A stretch of 64,000 nt of DNA from Marinobacter psychrophilus (GCF_001043175.1 NZ_CP011494.1:1488001-1552000); one strand, 5' to 3'; positions 8,479 through 23,316 are shown, counted from the stretch's first letter. The notes: generated by a model not told the origin, from the letters alone. Numbers and translations are program-made.

Positions 8479-8685
8479 ATGGCCTATTTGCTAACAAAAA
8501 AGACCGCTTTGATCTTCGTTTCTTTGATCGTCTTGGCGGGCTGCAAAGATCGCATAATCTGGGAAGATAACGGCGCTATAGAAAAAGCTACCGAAAATCG
8601 GGAAATCTGGGACACCAACGGCAAAGTGGGCAATGACGATCGCCCGATTTGGGTTAATAAAGACGGCGAAAAAGTCATAAAGTAA
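8479..8685 (+). CDS. Small lipoprotein with three IW-x-NG repeats
   Basis: This 68-residue protein has a lipoprotein signal ending in the lipobox LAGC near residue 20. The mature part is only ~48 residues and carries three related motifs: RIIWEDNGA, REIWDTNGK and RPIWVNKDGE, each about 15-17 residues apart. A GGAG ribosome site sits 7 bases before the ATG. A start 48 bases upstream has no support and would spoil the signal peptide. Its stop overlaps the start of the next lipoprotein gene by one base, so they are probably co-translated. Function unknown. Confidence 0.75.
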   Translation: MAYLLTKKTALIFVSLIVLAGCKDRIIWEDNGAIEKATENREIWDTNGKVGNDDRPIWVNKDGEKVIK

Positions 8686-9812
8686 TGAAAACACCTCGGG
8701 CCTTTGGAATAGTGCGCAAAATCTCGGCCAGGGCTTCTCTAACGGTGCTTGCAGCCATCTTTCTAACTGCCTGCAATCCGTTTGATGCAGCGCGACCCAT
8801 GATGGACGAATACGTTGAGCGCCTGGGCCGTGTGTTGGAGACCGACCCTCAGTTCAGCGAGCTGGTTCCAGCCCCTATTTTGCCGCGCCGCCGTGAACGG
8901 GTTCTGGACATGCCCGAGCTGGAACTCGGAATGTTAGACTTTCTGTCGCTCTACGGCTGTGATCTGCAGTTTGTGGTCGGTGAGAAAAATTCCATCATGG
9001 GCAAGGTTATGCAGCCGCTGAACCGTTTGCGGTACGAACTGCGTTTCATTGCCAGCGCTGGAAAATGCCTGCAAAGCAGTGTTGATGATGGGGATGAAAA
9101 GCTGCAGGACACGTTGCGGCAAGCCATAAGTAGTAAACGCGAGAACCTGCCTATTGCGCTTTGGAACGCAACCTGGGGTGTCGAAGAAGTAGAGAACCTG
9201 TTTACCACTAGTAAGGGATTTTATCCGGTGATTGCCGAGAATCGGCTGTCGGACCTTGCCCGTGAAGCAGCCCAGTTAGAACGCGCTGCGCGGAGTCTTC
9301 TTAGTGGCGAATTGAAGCAGAATCTGGATTTTGCCGGGGCCGTGCAACAACGTTGGCAGGCCGAGTATCACGCCGGCCAATTGATCAATAGTGCCCTGTT
9401 GGTGGCGGCGAGACTGAATGATGGTACAGCGGTGATTAAACGCCGGTTGGCGCAGCGCCCCCTGTGCTTGAATGGCAATCCCAACAATCAGTCCACCATC
9501 GTGCAGGGTATGTTTTTCAGTATTTACATTGGCAAGGTGCAGCCGTATCTGGCGGACCTGCGCCGTGCCCGCATCGAGCTGTTGGAGCCGTTGGCGCAGC
9601 TAGCGCAGATTCAAACCGCCGTAATGCCGCAGAGTTTTCAGCGCTGGCAGGCGCTTGCCTTGCCAGCTGACGCCGGTGTTGCGAGTGTTAATGTTGGGAA
9701 TGCTGGTGTTGAGAGTGAAAACGTGTGGGACAATCTGGATAATGCCGTGGCCGACCACACCCGCGGCTGGCAGAAACTTTTGGAACAGTGCGGCTTGCGC
9801 CCGGGTGCGTAG
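8685..9812 (+). CDS. DUF3080 family lipoprotein
   Basis: This 375-residue protein has a basic N-terminus, a hydrophobic core and a lipobox-like FLTAC near residue 30. The body matches the DUF3080 family as I know it: RVLDMPELELGMLDFLSLYGCDLQ, the NSIMGKVMQPLNRLRYEL stretch, and a helical C-terminal half. No catalytic motif is evident. It overlaps the preceding small lipoprotein by one base (taATG). Both are predicted to be anchored in the outer or inner membrane facing the periplasm, and function is unknown. Confidence 0.8.
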   Translation: MKTPRAFGIVRKISARASLTVLAAIFLTACNPFDAARPMMDEYVERLGRVLETDPQFSELVPAPILPRRRERVLDMPELELGMLDFLSLYGCDLQFVVGEKNSIMGKVMQPLNRLRYELRFIASAGKCLQSSVDDGDEKLQDTLRQAISSKRENLPIALWNATWGVEEVENLFTTSKGFYPVIAENRLSDLAREAAQLERAARSLLSGELKQNLDFAGAVQQRWQAEYHAGQLINSALLVAARLNDGTAVIKRRLAQRPLCLNGNPNNQSTIVQGMFFSIYIGKVQPYLADLRRARIELLEPLAQLAQIQTAVMPQSFQRWQALALPADAGVASVNVGNAGVESENVWDNLDNAVADHTRGWQKLLEQCGLRPGA

Positions 9813-9878
9813 TGCGTGTTGATTAACGAGCAGTACTTAACAAACAGTAATGAGCAGAATGCGCTAAACAAACAGCGC

Positions 9879-11137
9879 CTAACGCTGGCTTTCAGGCGTT
9901 GAGCCACAATGCAACGCCGGCTCCACCATTTCAATGGGGTCTTCAATGGTGCATACGTTCAGCTCTGGTGTGGCAAGTTGTTTGAGTGTGGAATACAGGG
10001 TGGTGGTTTTATCCGAGCCAGTAGGGCCGGTGACCAACACAATACCTTGGGGTTGGCCGGTAATGCCGTTCCAGCGTTCACGGCCTTCAAGGCTGAAACC
10101 CAGCTGTTCGTAGGATTTCAGCAGTACGTCCGGGTCAAAAATTTGCAGCACCATTTTTTCGCCAAAGGCGGTGGGCAGTCTGGCCAGGCGCAGCTCTACT
10201 TCTTGATTGTCCGGCTTGCGGGTTCTTATGCGCCCTTCCTGGGTCGGCGTTTTTCGGCCACGTTCAGCCTGCCCGGTATCTTTAGGCGACTGGTAACGGC
10301 TGTGCCTACGTGGCCAGGAAATTCGTACACCGAATGCAACACGCCATCAATGCGAAAGCGCACCCCGGTAATGCTGCGGCGCGGCTCAATGTGAATATCA
10401 GACGCGCGCTGGTCAAAGGCGTATTGCAACAGCCAGTCGACAATTTTCACTACGTGTTGATCATTGGCTTCGGGCTTGTCGCTGGCTCCTAGGTCCAGCA
10501 ACTGCTCGAAGTTCTGGTGGCCCTCCAGTGACCCTTTAGCTTGGCCACCGCTGGCTTCATCTACTGAACTGGCAAACTGATAGAACTCCTGGGTATAACG
10601 GCGTAAGTCCTCGGGATTGACGACCACCCGTTTTAGCTCTTTGTGCACGGCCTGACGCAGGTTGTACGCCCACTCCGAACGAGAGGGTTCAGCGCTGGCA
10701 ATCAACACATCGTCGTTATTAATTTCTACTGTCAAAATACCGTGGCGCTGGGCGAGGGCAAAGGACATCACCCGCGCAATGGCCACGGTATCAATTTTCA
10801 ACGGGTCAATATGGTAGTAATCCTGCCCGGCTTAGTCAGCTAGCCGTTGAGTCAGCCGCTCCAGATTTAGAGTTTGTCCGGAACGCTGGCTGACCAGAGC
10901 GGCAATGGCGACCAGTTCCAGTGGGTGGCGCGGTGCTGTATCGCCTCCGGCAAGGCCAAGGTTGGCCGACAACACACGTTCGCCGTCGGTTTGCAGAATG
11001 TCGCCGCTGCTGACCAAAGCTGTGCAAATACCCCGCAGGGTTAAGGTCGCACTTGCCGGCGTCTGCGGTACCTTGGTTTACGGGCGTTTGTCACGGGGCC
11101 GCACTGAAGTCATAAGCTGGGCGTCCGTTGCAGTCAT
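9879..11137 (-). pseudogene. Decayed GspE/PilB-type secretion ATPase
   Basis: Joined across lesions, this minus-strand stretch reads as a GspE/PulE-family ATPase. It runs from an ATG at 11137 through the N-terminal domain (LELVAIAALVSQRSG), the ATPase linker (FDQRASDIHIEPRR) and AEKRRP to EVELRLARLPTAFGEK, a Walker A and EDPIE. Lesions seen directly are an in-frame TAA at 11080-11078, another at 10834-10832, a one-base C deletion near 10247 (RRP then RKGA stop instead of QEGRI), and Walker A GPTGSDKTT where the family has GSGKT. The protein ends soon after EDPIEMVEPA, so Walker B and the arginine-rich part are gone. Sequencing error could explain one lesion but not all. Confidence 0.85.
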
Positions 11138-11169
11138 CGGAAGGGAGAGCGGTGTGCTACAAGCAACAC

Positions 11170-11529
11170 TCAGGCCGTCTCGGGCCGGTTTACCTTAAGA
11201 TGAATCATCGCCACAGTAAACAGCAAGAAGGTTAGCACGGTTGTAATAACCGGCCCGATAGCGCCCTCACTGAGCCAGGCTGACACCACGCCTTGGGTGA
11301 AATAGAAAATGATAACAAAGGACAGCCAGATATAAGCGCGACTGTTGCCGCGATACACCGGCACAATAAAACCTACCAGAGGTAACAGTTTTACTGCCAG
11401 TATCATAATGATGGAGACGCCTTCTTCTGGCCCCGGGGAAAAAGTGGTCACCACCAGAGCAATTATAGTGGCCAGATAGAGCGCCAGAGCAATACGTGCT
11501 GTTATGAGTGCTTTCGGGTTACGCAACAT
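11170..11529 (-). CDS. DUF2069 inner-membrane protein
   Basis: This 119-residue protein has four hydrophobic segments (ARIALALYLATIIALVV, AVKLLPLVGFIVPVY, YIWLSFVIIFYFTQGVVSAW, VITTVLTFLLFTVAMIHLK), matching DUF2069 in size and layout. It lies 43 bases after wrbA on the same strand, a common pairing in gammaproteobacteria, and may share its transcript. Function is unknown. Confidence 0.8.
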   Translation of the reverse strand: MLRNPKALITARIALALYLATIIALVVTTFSPGPEEGVSIIMILAVKLLPLVGFIVPVYRGNSRAYIWLSFVIIFYFTQGVVSAWLSEGAIGPVITTVLTFLLFTVAMIHLKVNRPETA

Positions 11530-11572
11530 GTCAGAAATCCGTAATTGTTTAAGATGATTCCGCTACAGCGGA

Positions 11573-12570
<998 letters not shown>

Positions 12571-12672
12571 CTTCTCGCCTGATTATGGGTGCGTAGTTGA
12601 AGGTTCGTGATAATAGATGCGTGGCGTGCGAATGTGAATTCGTAAGTGTGGAGTTTAACAGGAGGACTTTGC

Positions 12673-13149
12673 TTGCAATACCCCGTGACCGGTTTTGCCC
12701 TTAATACCAGCCGCCTGGCGGCTATTGCATGTTTGTTTGCCTCGATGGTTGCGCTGGCGGGCTGTAGCAAGATTGAGCTGGATCGCAATGAAGGCGCGCC
12801 ACTTGTGTGGAGCGATCTGCGTGGGCAATGGGTATTGGTGAATTACTGGGCCGAGTGGTGTAAGCCCTGCCTGAAGGAAATTCCCGAACTGAATGCCTTG
12901 AACCAGAACCCGGCCATCACTGTGTTAGGCGTTAACTTTGATGGTATCAGCGGCGCCGAGCTGCGCCAGCTGGGAGTGCGCATGGCCATTGGCTTTGATC
13001 TGCTAAATCAGGACCCGGGCCCGCAGTTTGGCTGGCAAACGCCGATTGCGTTGCCGGCTACGATGGTTATAAACCCACAGGGTGAGTTACAGCAGGCGCT
13101 GTTTGGCGAGCAGACCCAGGCCAGTATTCGCGCTGCCATCGGCCTTTAA
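12673..13149 (+). CDS. TlpA/ResA-like thiol-disulfide lipoprotein
   Basis: The start is TTG at 12673, chosen because a strong AGGAGGA ribosome site lies about six bases upstream. A GTG at 12646 lies before that site. The 158-residue product has a signal with lipobox VALAGC and a thioredoxin-fold domain. Its active site is WAEWCKPCLKEIPEL (CxxC near residue 70) and its cis-proline region is LPATMVINPQG. It probably reduces or shuttles disulfides in the periplasm while tethered to the membrane. It is followed by dnaE after 68 bases and diverges from arsC. Confidence 0.85.
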   Translation: MQYPVTGFALNTSRLAAIACLFASMVALAGCSKIELDRNEGAPLVWSDLRGQWVLVNYWAEWCKPCLKEIPELNALNQNPAITVLGVNFDGISGAELRQLGVRMAIGFDLLNQDPGPQFGWQTPIALPATMVINPQGELQQALFGEQTQASIRAAIGL

Positions 13150-13217
13150 ATGACCGCTGATAGCGGCCAGATTTATCTGTGTTATCCGTATTTCTGCTTT
13201 AATCAGGATTATCTGCA

Positions 13218-16200
13218 ATGACTGCCCAAACCTTTGTACATCTTCGCATTCACTCTGAACATTCCTTGGTGGATGGCCTGGTAAGGGTAAAGCCGTTGAT
13301 CAAACGTGTGGTGGAGCTGGGTATGCCTGCCGTTGGGCTCACCGAACAGTCCAATATGTTCTCGCTGGTGCGATTTTACAAAGCCGCGCTTGGCGCTGGG
13401 GTGAAGCCCATTATTGGTGCCGATTTGTGGTTCGAAAACCTGGACGAGCCAGAGAGTCCGTTTCGCATAACCCTGCTGGCCAGCAATAACGACGGCTACC
13501 TGAACCTGACCGAAATTGTTTCGCTGGGTTATACCGAAGGTCAGCGTTTTGGCAAGCCCATTATTAAGCGCGAATGGCTGGAAGCCCGAAGCCAGGGCCT
13601 GATTATGCTCTCGGGTGGCAAAATGGGCGATGTCGCCAAGGCCATGCTGGCAGACAAACCCAAACTTGCTCGCGACCGGGCTCGCTATTGGCGTGACCTT
13701 TACCCCGGCAGTTTTTATCTGGAACTTCAGCGTACTGGCCGTGCAGGTGATGAAGATTGCCTGCACCTGAATGTGGCGCTGGCGGCTGAATTAGGCTTGC
13801 CGGTGGTGGCCACCAACGATGTCCACTTTATTTATGCGGAAGACTTCGAAGCCCACGAAGCGCGGGTATGCATTGGCGAAAGCCGCACTCTGGACGATCC
13901 GCGCCGCGACCGGCGCTTTAGTGACCAACAACACCTGCGCAGCGCTGAAGAAATGATTGAGCTGTTTGCCGACATTCCCGAAGCTGTGGAAAACACCCTG
14001 GCCATCGCTCGCCGTTGCTCGGTCACCGTGCGCATGGGCGAATACTTTTTGCCCAACTATCCTGTGCCTGAAGGCATGACTATGGACGACTACTTTCGTC
14101 GTGTGTCGGAAGACGGGTTGGAAGATCGTCTGGCTAAAACCCTGCCCAAAGACGACCCGGATTATGACAGCAAGCGCCAGGCCTATTACGACCGGCTGAA
14201 ATTTGAACTGGATATCATCATCCAGATGGGTTTTCCCGGCTACTTTCTGATCGTGATGGACTTTATCAAATGGGCAAAGAACAATGGCGTGCCGGTAGGA
14301 CCAGGCCGTGGTTCCGGTGCAGGTTCCCTGGTGGCGTACGCTCAATTGATTACCGACCTGGACCCGCTGCAATACGATCTGCTGTTCGAGCGCTTTTTGA
14401 ACCCCGAACGGGTCTCCATGCCCGACTTCGATGTCGACTTCTGTATGGAAGGCCGTGATCGGGTAATCGCCTATGTGGCCGAAAAATACGGTCGCGAAGC
14501 GGTATCGCAGATAATTACGTTCGGTACTATGGCCGCCAAAGCCGTGGTGCGTGACGTAGCGAGGGTACAGGGCAAGTCTTATGGGCTGGCGGACAAACTG
14601 TCCAAAATGATTCCGTTTGAAGTGGGTATGACCCTGGCCAAGGCCGTAGAGCAGGAACCGTCACTCAAAGAGTTTCTGGCGCAGGATGAAGAAGCCCAGG
14701 AAATCTGGGAAATGGCGATCAAGCTTGAAGGCGTGTGCCGTAACGCTGGCAAGCACGCCGGCGGTGTGGTGATTGCACCAACCAAGATCACCGACTTTTC
14801 GCCGCTGTATTGCGACGACGACGGCGGCAGCCTGGTAACCCAGTTCGACAAAAACGATGTGGAAGACGCCGGCCTGGTGAAGTTCGACTTTCTCGGCCTG
14901 CGCACCCTGACCATCATCGATTGGGCGCTGAAAATGATCAATCCGCGGCGGGAAAAGCGCGGGTTAAAGCCGTTGGACATCAGCGAAATTCCGCTGGACG
15001 ACCCGGCGTCGTTCGTGATGCTGAAAAAAGCCGAAACCACCGCCGTGTTCCAGCTGGAATCCCGCGGTATGAAAGACCTGATCCGGCGCCTGCAACCGGA
15101 TTCCCTGGAAGACATGATCGCCCTGGTGGCGCTGTTCCGCCCAGGCCCCTTGCAGTCGGGCATGGTAGACGACTTTATTGACCGAAAGCATGGCAAGCAG
15201 CCGATGTCTTTCCCACACCCGGACTTTCAGTACGAAGGCCTGAGGCCGGTATTGGAGCCCACTTACGGGGTTATCCTGTACCAGGAACAGGTTATGCAGA
15301 TTGCTCAGGTGATGGGGGGGTATAGTCTGGGTAACGCGGACATGCTGCGCCGCGCAATGGGTAAGAAAAAACCCGAAGAAATGGCCAAGCAGAAGCAGTT
15401 TTTTCTGGATGGCTGTGCTGGCAATAATATTGATAAGGCCTTGGCGGAAAATATCTTCGACTTGGTGGAAAAGTTTGCCGGTTACGGCTTCAACAAATCC
15501 CACTCCGCCGCCTATGCATTGGTGTCCTACCAAACCCTTTGGCTAAAGTCTCACTACACCGCCGAGTTTATGGCCGCCGTGCTTACCGCCGATATGCAGA
15601 ACACCGACAAGGTGGTTACGCTGGTGGAAGAGTGCCGTAGCTTGAAACTGGATTTGGTTCTGCCGGATGTAAGTACCTCGGAATACGCCTTCACCGCTAA
15701 TGATGATGGCCAGGTGGTGTATGGCCTCGGTGCAATCAAAGGCCTTGGCGAAGGCCCCATTGACAGCATTGTGACGGCGCGCAAGGAAAATGGGCCGTTC
15801 ACCGACTTGTTCGACTTTTGCCGCCGGGTTGATCTGAAAAAGGTCAACAAACGTGCGCTGGAAGCGATGATCCGCGCTGGCGCTATGGACAAGTTAGGCG
15901 CCGGCCGCGCTCAGCTGATGGCCAGTATCGAAAAAGCCATACTGCAAGCGGGCCAGCAGTCGCGTAATGAAGCCGCCGGTATGGTGGACATGTTTGGCGA
16001 TATGTTGGAAACCGCCACTGACGTAGATGCCTACAGCGATGTTGCCGATATTCGTGAGTGGCCGGAAAAGAAACGTCTCAAGGGTGAAAAAGACACGCTT
16101 GGTCTATACCTGACAGGCCATCCATTTGATGAATATGAGCGCGAGGTTCGGCGCTTCGTGCGCTCATCCATCGCCGACCTGAAACCCAATAAATCGCCAC

Positions 16201-16703
16201 AACGGGTAGCCGGGCTGGTGGTGGCGCAGCGCACCATGAAAACGCGCACTGGTTCTACCATGTGTTTTGTTACCTTGGATGATCGCAGTGGGCGCATCGA
16301 AGCGACGCTTTTTTCCGAGGCGTTTTTTGAAAACCGCGAGCTTTTGCAGTCAGATCAGGTGATTGTAGTGGAAGGTCAGGTCAGCCACGATGACTACTCC
16401 GGGCAGATGAAAATGCGGGTCAATTCGGTGATGGACGTAGCCAGCGCCCGCCAGCAATTCAGCCGCGGTTTGCAGCTGAAACTGAATCAAAGCCAGCTTG
16501 GCAATGGCCTGCTGGATTCACTGGAACAATTGCTGGCGCCGCATCGCTGCGACGGCAGCCCGGTGTGGATTGAGTACACCAGTCCGGCCGCCAGCACTCG
16601 TATTGAGCTGGGTTCATCCTGGCGGGTAGAGCCCAACGACAGCCTGTTGCTGGAGTTGAAATACCTGGTGGGCGACCGCAGCGTGGAACTGGTCTATGAT
16701 TGA
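13218..16703 (+). CDS. dnaE: DNA polymerase III alpha subunit
   Basis: This 1161-residue protein is the length of E. coli DnaE (1160). It opens with a PHP domain (HLRIHSEHSLVDGL). The polymerase core includes GPGRGSGAGSLVAY near residue 355 and PDFDVDF near 400, which supplies catalytic aspartates. A helix-hairpin-helix/OB region (TMKTRTGSTMCFVTLDDRSG) lies around residue 1010, and the internal clamp-binding stretch VDMFGD lies near residue 920. Start ATG has AGGA eight bases upstream. As in many gammaproteobacteria it is followed by accA, but the usual lpxB/rnhB genes are absent upstream. Confidence 0.98.
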   Translation: MTAQTFVHLRIHSEHSLVDGLVRVKPLIKRVVELGMPAVGLTEQSNMFSLVRFYKAALGAGVKPIIGADLWFENLDEPESPFRITLLASNNDGYLNLTEIVSLGYTEGQRFGKPIIKREWLEARSQGLIMLSGGKMGDVAKAMLADKPKLARDRARYWRDLYPGSFYLELQRTGRAGDEDCLHLNVALAAELGLPVVATNDVHFIYAEDFEAHEARVCIGESRTLDDPRRDRRFSDQQHLRSAEEMIELFADIPEAVENTLAIARRCSVTVRMGEYFLPNYPVPEGMTMDDYFRRVSEDGLEDRLAKTLPKDDPDYDSKRQAYYDRLKFELDIIIQMGFPGYFLIVMDFIKWAKNNGVPVGPGRGSGAGSLVAYAQLITDLDPLQYDLLFERFLNPERVSMPDFDVDFCMEGRDRVIAYVAEKYGREAVSQIITFGTMAAKAVVRDVARVQGKSYGLADKLSKMIPFEVGMTLAKAVEQEPSLKEFLAQDEEAQEIWEMAIKLEGVCRNAGKHAGGVVIAPTKITDFSPLYCDDDGGSLVTQFDKNDVEDAGLVKFDFLGLRTLTIIDWALKMINPRREKRGLKPLDISEIPLDDPASFVMLKKAETTAVFQLESRGMKDLIRRLQPDSLEDMIALVALFRPGPLQSGMVDDFIDRKHGKQPMSFPHPDFQYEGLRPVLEPTYGVILYQEQVMQIAQVMGGYSLGNADMLRRAMGKKKPEEMAKQKQFFLDGCAGNNIDKALAENIFDLVEKFAGYGFNKSHSAAYALVSYQTLWLKSHYTAEFMAAVLTADMQNTDKVVTLVEECRSLKLDLVLPDVSTSEYAFTANDDGQVVYGLGAIKGLGEGPIDSIVTARKENGPFTDLFDFCRRVDLKKVNKRALEAMIRAGAMDKLGAGRAQLMASIEKAILQAGQQSRNEAAGMVDMFGDMLETATDVDAYSDVADIREWPEKKRLKGEKDTLGLYLTGHPFDEYEREVRRFVRSSIADLKPNKSPQRVAGLVVAQRTMKTRTGSTMCFVTLDDRSGRIEATLFSEAFFENRELLQSDQVIVVEGQVSHDDYSGQMKMRVNSVMDVASARQQFSRGLQLKLNQSQLGNGLLDSLEQLLAPHRCDGSPVWIEYTSPAASTRIELGSSWRVEPNDSLLLELKYLVGDRSVELVYD

Positions 16704-16884
16704 AGGCACTATTTAATTTTTGCTGCACTCGCCGAGGCGGGTGTGGCATCGAAAAGATTACCATTTTGTCAGTTAGGCGCAGTCAGACCAATGTCCGCTT
16801 TAGGCTCGGCGACTGCGCTGTTATCTTTGACACAAATTCTGGTCTGGTAGCTGCGGCTGCCACGAATTCAAATAACGGAACATC

Positions 16885-17838
16885 ATGAACCCTAACTATC
16901 TCGATTTCGAACAGCCTATTGCCGATCTGGAAGCCAAAATCGAAGAGCTTCGGATGGTGGGCAACGACACCGACATCAACATCACCGATGAAATTGCCCG
17001 GCTCAAGAAAAAGAGCGTGAGCCTGACGGAAAGTATTTTTTCTAACCTTGAGCCGTGGGACGTTACGCGTTTGGCACGGCATCCGCGTAGGCCTTACACG
17101 CTCGATTACATCGAGATGGTGTTTGACGATTTTGATGAGTTGCACGGTGACCGGCGTTACGCCGACGACTATTCGATGGTGGGTGGCACAGCGCGTATTA
17201 ATGATAGGCCGGTCATGGTGCTTGGTCACCAGAAAGGCCGTGAAGTGCGCGAGAAAGTGAAGCGTAACTTTGGCATGCCGCGCCCGGAAGGTTACCGTAA
17301 AGCCTTGCGGCTGATGGAAATGGCCGAGCGTTTTAAAATGCCGATTCTGACCTTTATTGACACCCCTGGCGCTTATCCTGGTATCGGTGCGGAGGAACGC
17401 GGGCAGAGCGAAGCTATTGCGTTCAACCTGGCGGTTATGTCGCGCTTAAAAACGCCAATAATCTCCACCATCATCGGCGAGGGCGGTTCAGGCGGTGCAC
17501 TGGCTATTGGTGTGTGCGATCAGCTGAACATGCTGCAGTATTCCACCTACGCGGTTATTTCTCCGGAAGGTTGTGCGTCCATTTTGTGGAAAAGCGCAGA
17601 CTACGCATCGGAAGCCGCTGCAGCCATGGGTGTAACGGCAGATCGCCTGAAAGATCTGGGTCTGGCGGATAACGTGATCAAAGAACCCTTGGGTGGCGCT
17701 CACCGTAAGCCTCAAGATATGGCCGATTCGCTAAAGGCGACGCTAACGGAAGGTTTAGCCGAGTTGACTCGCTTGCCTCTGGACGAACTGGTTGCAAGGC
17801 GCTATGAGCGCCTGACCCACTATGACAGCGGACGCTAG
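16885..17838 (+). CDS. accA: Acetyl-CoA carboxylase carboxyltransferase subunit alpha
   Basis: At 317 residues (E. coli 319) this is full length. An N-terminal helical region ([19 protein letters not shown]) precedes the crotonase-like carboxyltransferase core. Characteristic blocks are [20 protein letters not shown] near residue 155 and [16 protein letters not shown] near 195. With AccD it transfers carboxyl from carboxybiotin to acetyl-CoA, the first step of fatty-acid synthesis. The gene is 181 bases after dnaE, and its end overlaps tilS by 17 bases. Confidence 0.98.
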   Translation: MNPNYLDFEQPIADLEAKIEELRMVGNDTDINITDEIARLKKKSVSLTESIFSNLEPWDVTRLARHPRRPYTLDYIEMVFDDFDELHGDRRYADDYSMVGGTARINDRPVMVLGHQKGREVREKVKRNFGMPRPEGYRKALRLMEMAERFKMPILTFIDTPGAYPGIGAEERGQSEAIAFNLAVMSRLKTPIISTIIGEGGSGGALAIGVCDQLNMLQYSTYAVISPEGCASILWKSADYASEAAAAMGVTADRLKDLGLADNVIKEPLGGAHRKPQDMADSLKATLTEGLAELTRLPLDELVARRYERLTHYDSGR

Positions 17839-19204
17839 CCCCAGCGCCACAGCCTGGCCATCCCCGCTGCGTGATCTGGCCAGGCAGCTTCCCCAGCATG
17901 ACCGTCTGTGTATTGCCTTTAGTGGCGGTCTGGATTCTTCTTTGCTGTTGCATCTGTTCGCGGCGATAACGCCGGCCTCCACTGCTTTATCTGCACTCCA
18001 TATCAATCACCAGTTACAGCCTAACGCTGCAGAGGTAGACGCCTTTTGCCGCGATGTCTGCGCGCGTTTGAGGGTGCCCCTGCGCGTCGTATCCGTGACG
18101 GTGCCAGTCAAAGCAGAAGGTGTCGGGGGTCTAGAGCAGGCTGCGCGCGCAGCCCGCTACGGTGTATTTGAGCGATATTTGCGCGTCGATGAGCTGTTAT
18201 TGCTGGCCCACCACGGCGACGATCAACTGGAAACCGTGATGTTTCGTCTTTTTCGCGGCAGTGGCGTGGCCGGTCTGGCCGGCATGCCATTTACTCGTGC
18301 CCTGGGTGCCGGTGCTTTGGCGCGACCGTTGCTTGAGTTTTCCCGTGCTCAGCTGGAAGCGTGGACCGAGGACGCCGGGCTGCCGTGGATAGAAGACCCC
18401 AGCAACAGCGACCAACGTTTTGATCGCAATTATCTGCGCAACAGCGTGATCCCGCCGCTAAAGGCCCGTTGGCCATCGTTCATACGGCGTATAGAGGCAT
18501 CAGCCCGCGGCTGTGCCGACAGCCATTCGCTAAACCAGAAGTTGGCGCAACTGCAGTGGCATGCCTGCGATGGGGCCTATCAGCATAGCCAGCCACATTC
18601 GCTGGACCAGCGTGCGTTTGCTGAACTGTCGCCCCCGGAGCAGGGCAACCTGCTGCGCTGGTGGTGCCAGTCTTGCGGCTTACCTGCGCCTGTGTCCGCA
18701 GATTGGCAGCGGACTCTGGCAGGGTTAATGGATGCCGCTGCAGATCGTGAGCCGGAGCTGTTGGGTCAGGGCTATAGCGTTCGACGCTTTCAGCACAGAC
18801 TGTATCTTGTGGCAGCGCAAAACCCCTTGCCCGAGGGCTCGCAGTCGGTATTACCGCAGCAGACGCTGCGCTGGGGCGAGTGGACATTGGCGTTGGCGTG
18901 GCAAAGTAATGACCACAATCAAGGCAACGATCAGCAAATTGGGCCGCCGCCCATACGGGTATCTACCAGGCAGGGTGGTGAACGCATCCGCTTTTACCCT
19001 GACGGTCCGGCAAAAGTCGTGAAAAAGTGGCTTCAGGAACAGGCAGTGCCACCTTGGGAAAGAGCTCGTTTGCCCTTGGTTTTTGCGGGCTGCGGCGCTG
19101 CCGAGGAGTTAATTGCGGTGGGCTCTTTGTGGTGTTCGGAAAAATACAATGGAAGCGCTTCTTCAAGTGGCTGGCGGCTGACTGTGGGGCGGGATTGTGA
19201 TTGA
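17822..19204 (+). CDS. tilS: tRNA(Ile)-lysidine synthase
   Basis: This 460-residue enzyme has an N-terminal PP-loop ATPase ([15 protein letters not shown] near residue 30), the adenylation element [23 protein letters not shown] near 125, and the TilS C-terminal domain ([23 protein letters not shown]) near 390. It converts C34 of the CAU tRNA-Ile to lysidine so that AUA is read as isoleucine, an essential function. The start overlaps the end of accA, implying translational coupling. Confidence 0.96.
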   Translation: MTADASPSATAWPSPLRDLARQLPQHDRLCIAFSGGLDSSLLLHLFAAITPASTALSALHINHQLQPNAAEVDAFCRDVCARLRVPLRVVSVTVPVKAEGVGGLEQAARAARYGVFERYLRVDELLLLAHHGDDQLETVMFRLFRGSGVAGLAGMPFTRALGAGALARPLLEFSRAQLEAWTEDAGLPWIEDPSNSDQRFDRNYLRNSVIPPLKARWPSFIRRIEASARGCADSHSLNQKLAQLQWHACDGAYQHSQPHSLDQRAFAELSPPEQGNLLRWWCQSCGLPAPVSADWQRTLAGLMDAAADREPELLGQGYSVRRFQHRLYLVAAQNPLPEGSQSVLPQQTLRWGEWTLALAWQSNDHNQGNDQQIGPPPIRVSTRQGGERIRFYPDGPAKVVKKWLQEQAVPPWERARLPLVFAGCGAAEELIAVGSLWCSEKYNGSASSSGWRLTVGRDCD

Positions 19205-19252
19205 GCAGGTTGGGGCTTTCTGGTAGTCTGATCACCCATCTTGAGATGATAA

Positions 19253-21782
<2,530 letters not shown>

Positions 21783-21803
21783 AGTCTGTGTACGAACAAC
21801 GTG

Positions 21804-21846
21804 AGAGAGCGGGAAGCGTTTTTTGCAAAGCCGCTTTCCGCTCTCT
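21804..21846 (+). promoter_or_regulatory. 15-bp stem-loop in the kdsA-eno gap
   Basis: The arms 21804-21818 and 21832-21846 pair over 15 bp with one G-T wobble, around a 13-base loop that contains a run of six T. No T tract follows on either strand, so it is not a classic terminator. It sits 41 bases before the eno start, in the likely eno leader, and could be a processing or stability element. Confidence 0.5.
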
Positions 21847-21884
21847 TCGACACCCAATTCTGACGACAAACTCGGAGACCATGA

Positions 21885-23183
<1,299 letters not shown>

Positions 23184-23221
23184 ATCGTTCAGGTTGGCTC
23201 TTTTTCTGGTTGTGGAAATAC

Positions 23222-23268
23222 AAAAGCCATAGTGTCAGGCTGAAAATCCAGGCATTATGGCTTTTTTA
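23222..23268 (+). terminator. Rho-independent terminator after eno
   Basis: Arms 23222-23234 and 23253-23265 form a 13-bp stem (one G-T pair) around an 18-base loop. The 3-prime arm runs directly into TTTTTT. The 5-prime arm starts with AAAA, so it may also work weakly on the other strand. Confidence 0.85.
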
Positions 23269-23286
23269 ACAGTTAGTTAGCGGCAT

Positions 23287-23316
23287 TTGTTATCCCGCTT
23301 TATAAAGGTCTATACT
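23287..23316 (+). promoter_or_regulatory. Candidate sigma70 promoter for ftsB-ispD-ispF
   Basis: TTGTTA (23287-23292) and TATACT (23311-23316) have an 18-base spacer. They lie directly after the eno terminator and ~70 bases before the ftsB start. Position and match to consensus support a promoter for the next operon. Confidence 0.5.

Noticed and set aside
10832..10834. Stop codon recoding or readthrough in the GspE-like gene
   Set aside because: TAA is the least readthrough-prone stop, and the same gene also has another TAA, a frameshift, a broken Walker A and a truncation, so decay is the simpler explanation.
16777..16818. 8-bp inverted repeat in the dnaE-accA gap as a terminator or riboswitch
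   Set aside because: The arms are short, the loop is 26 bases, and there is no T tract or known riboswitch core, so it could be chance.
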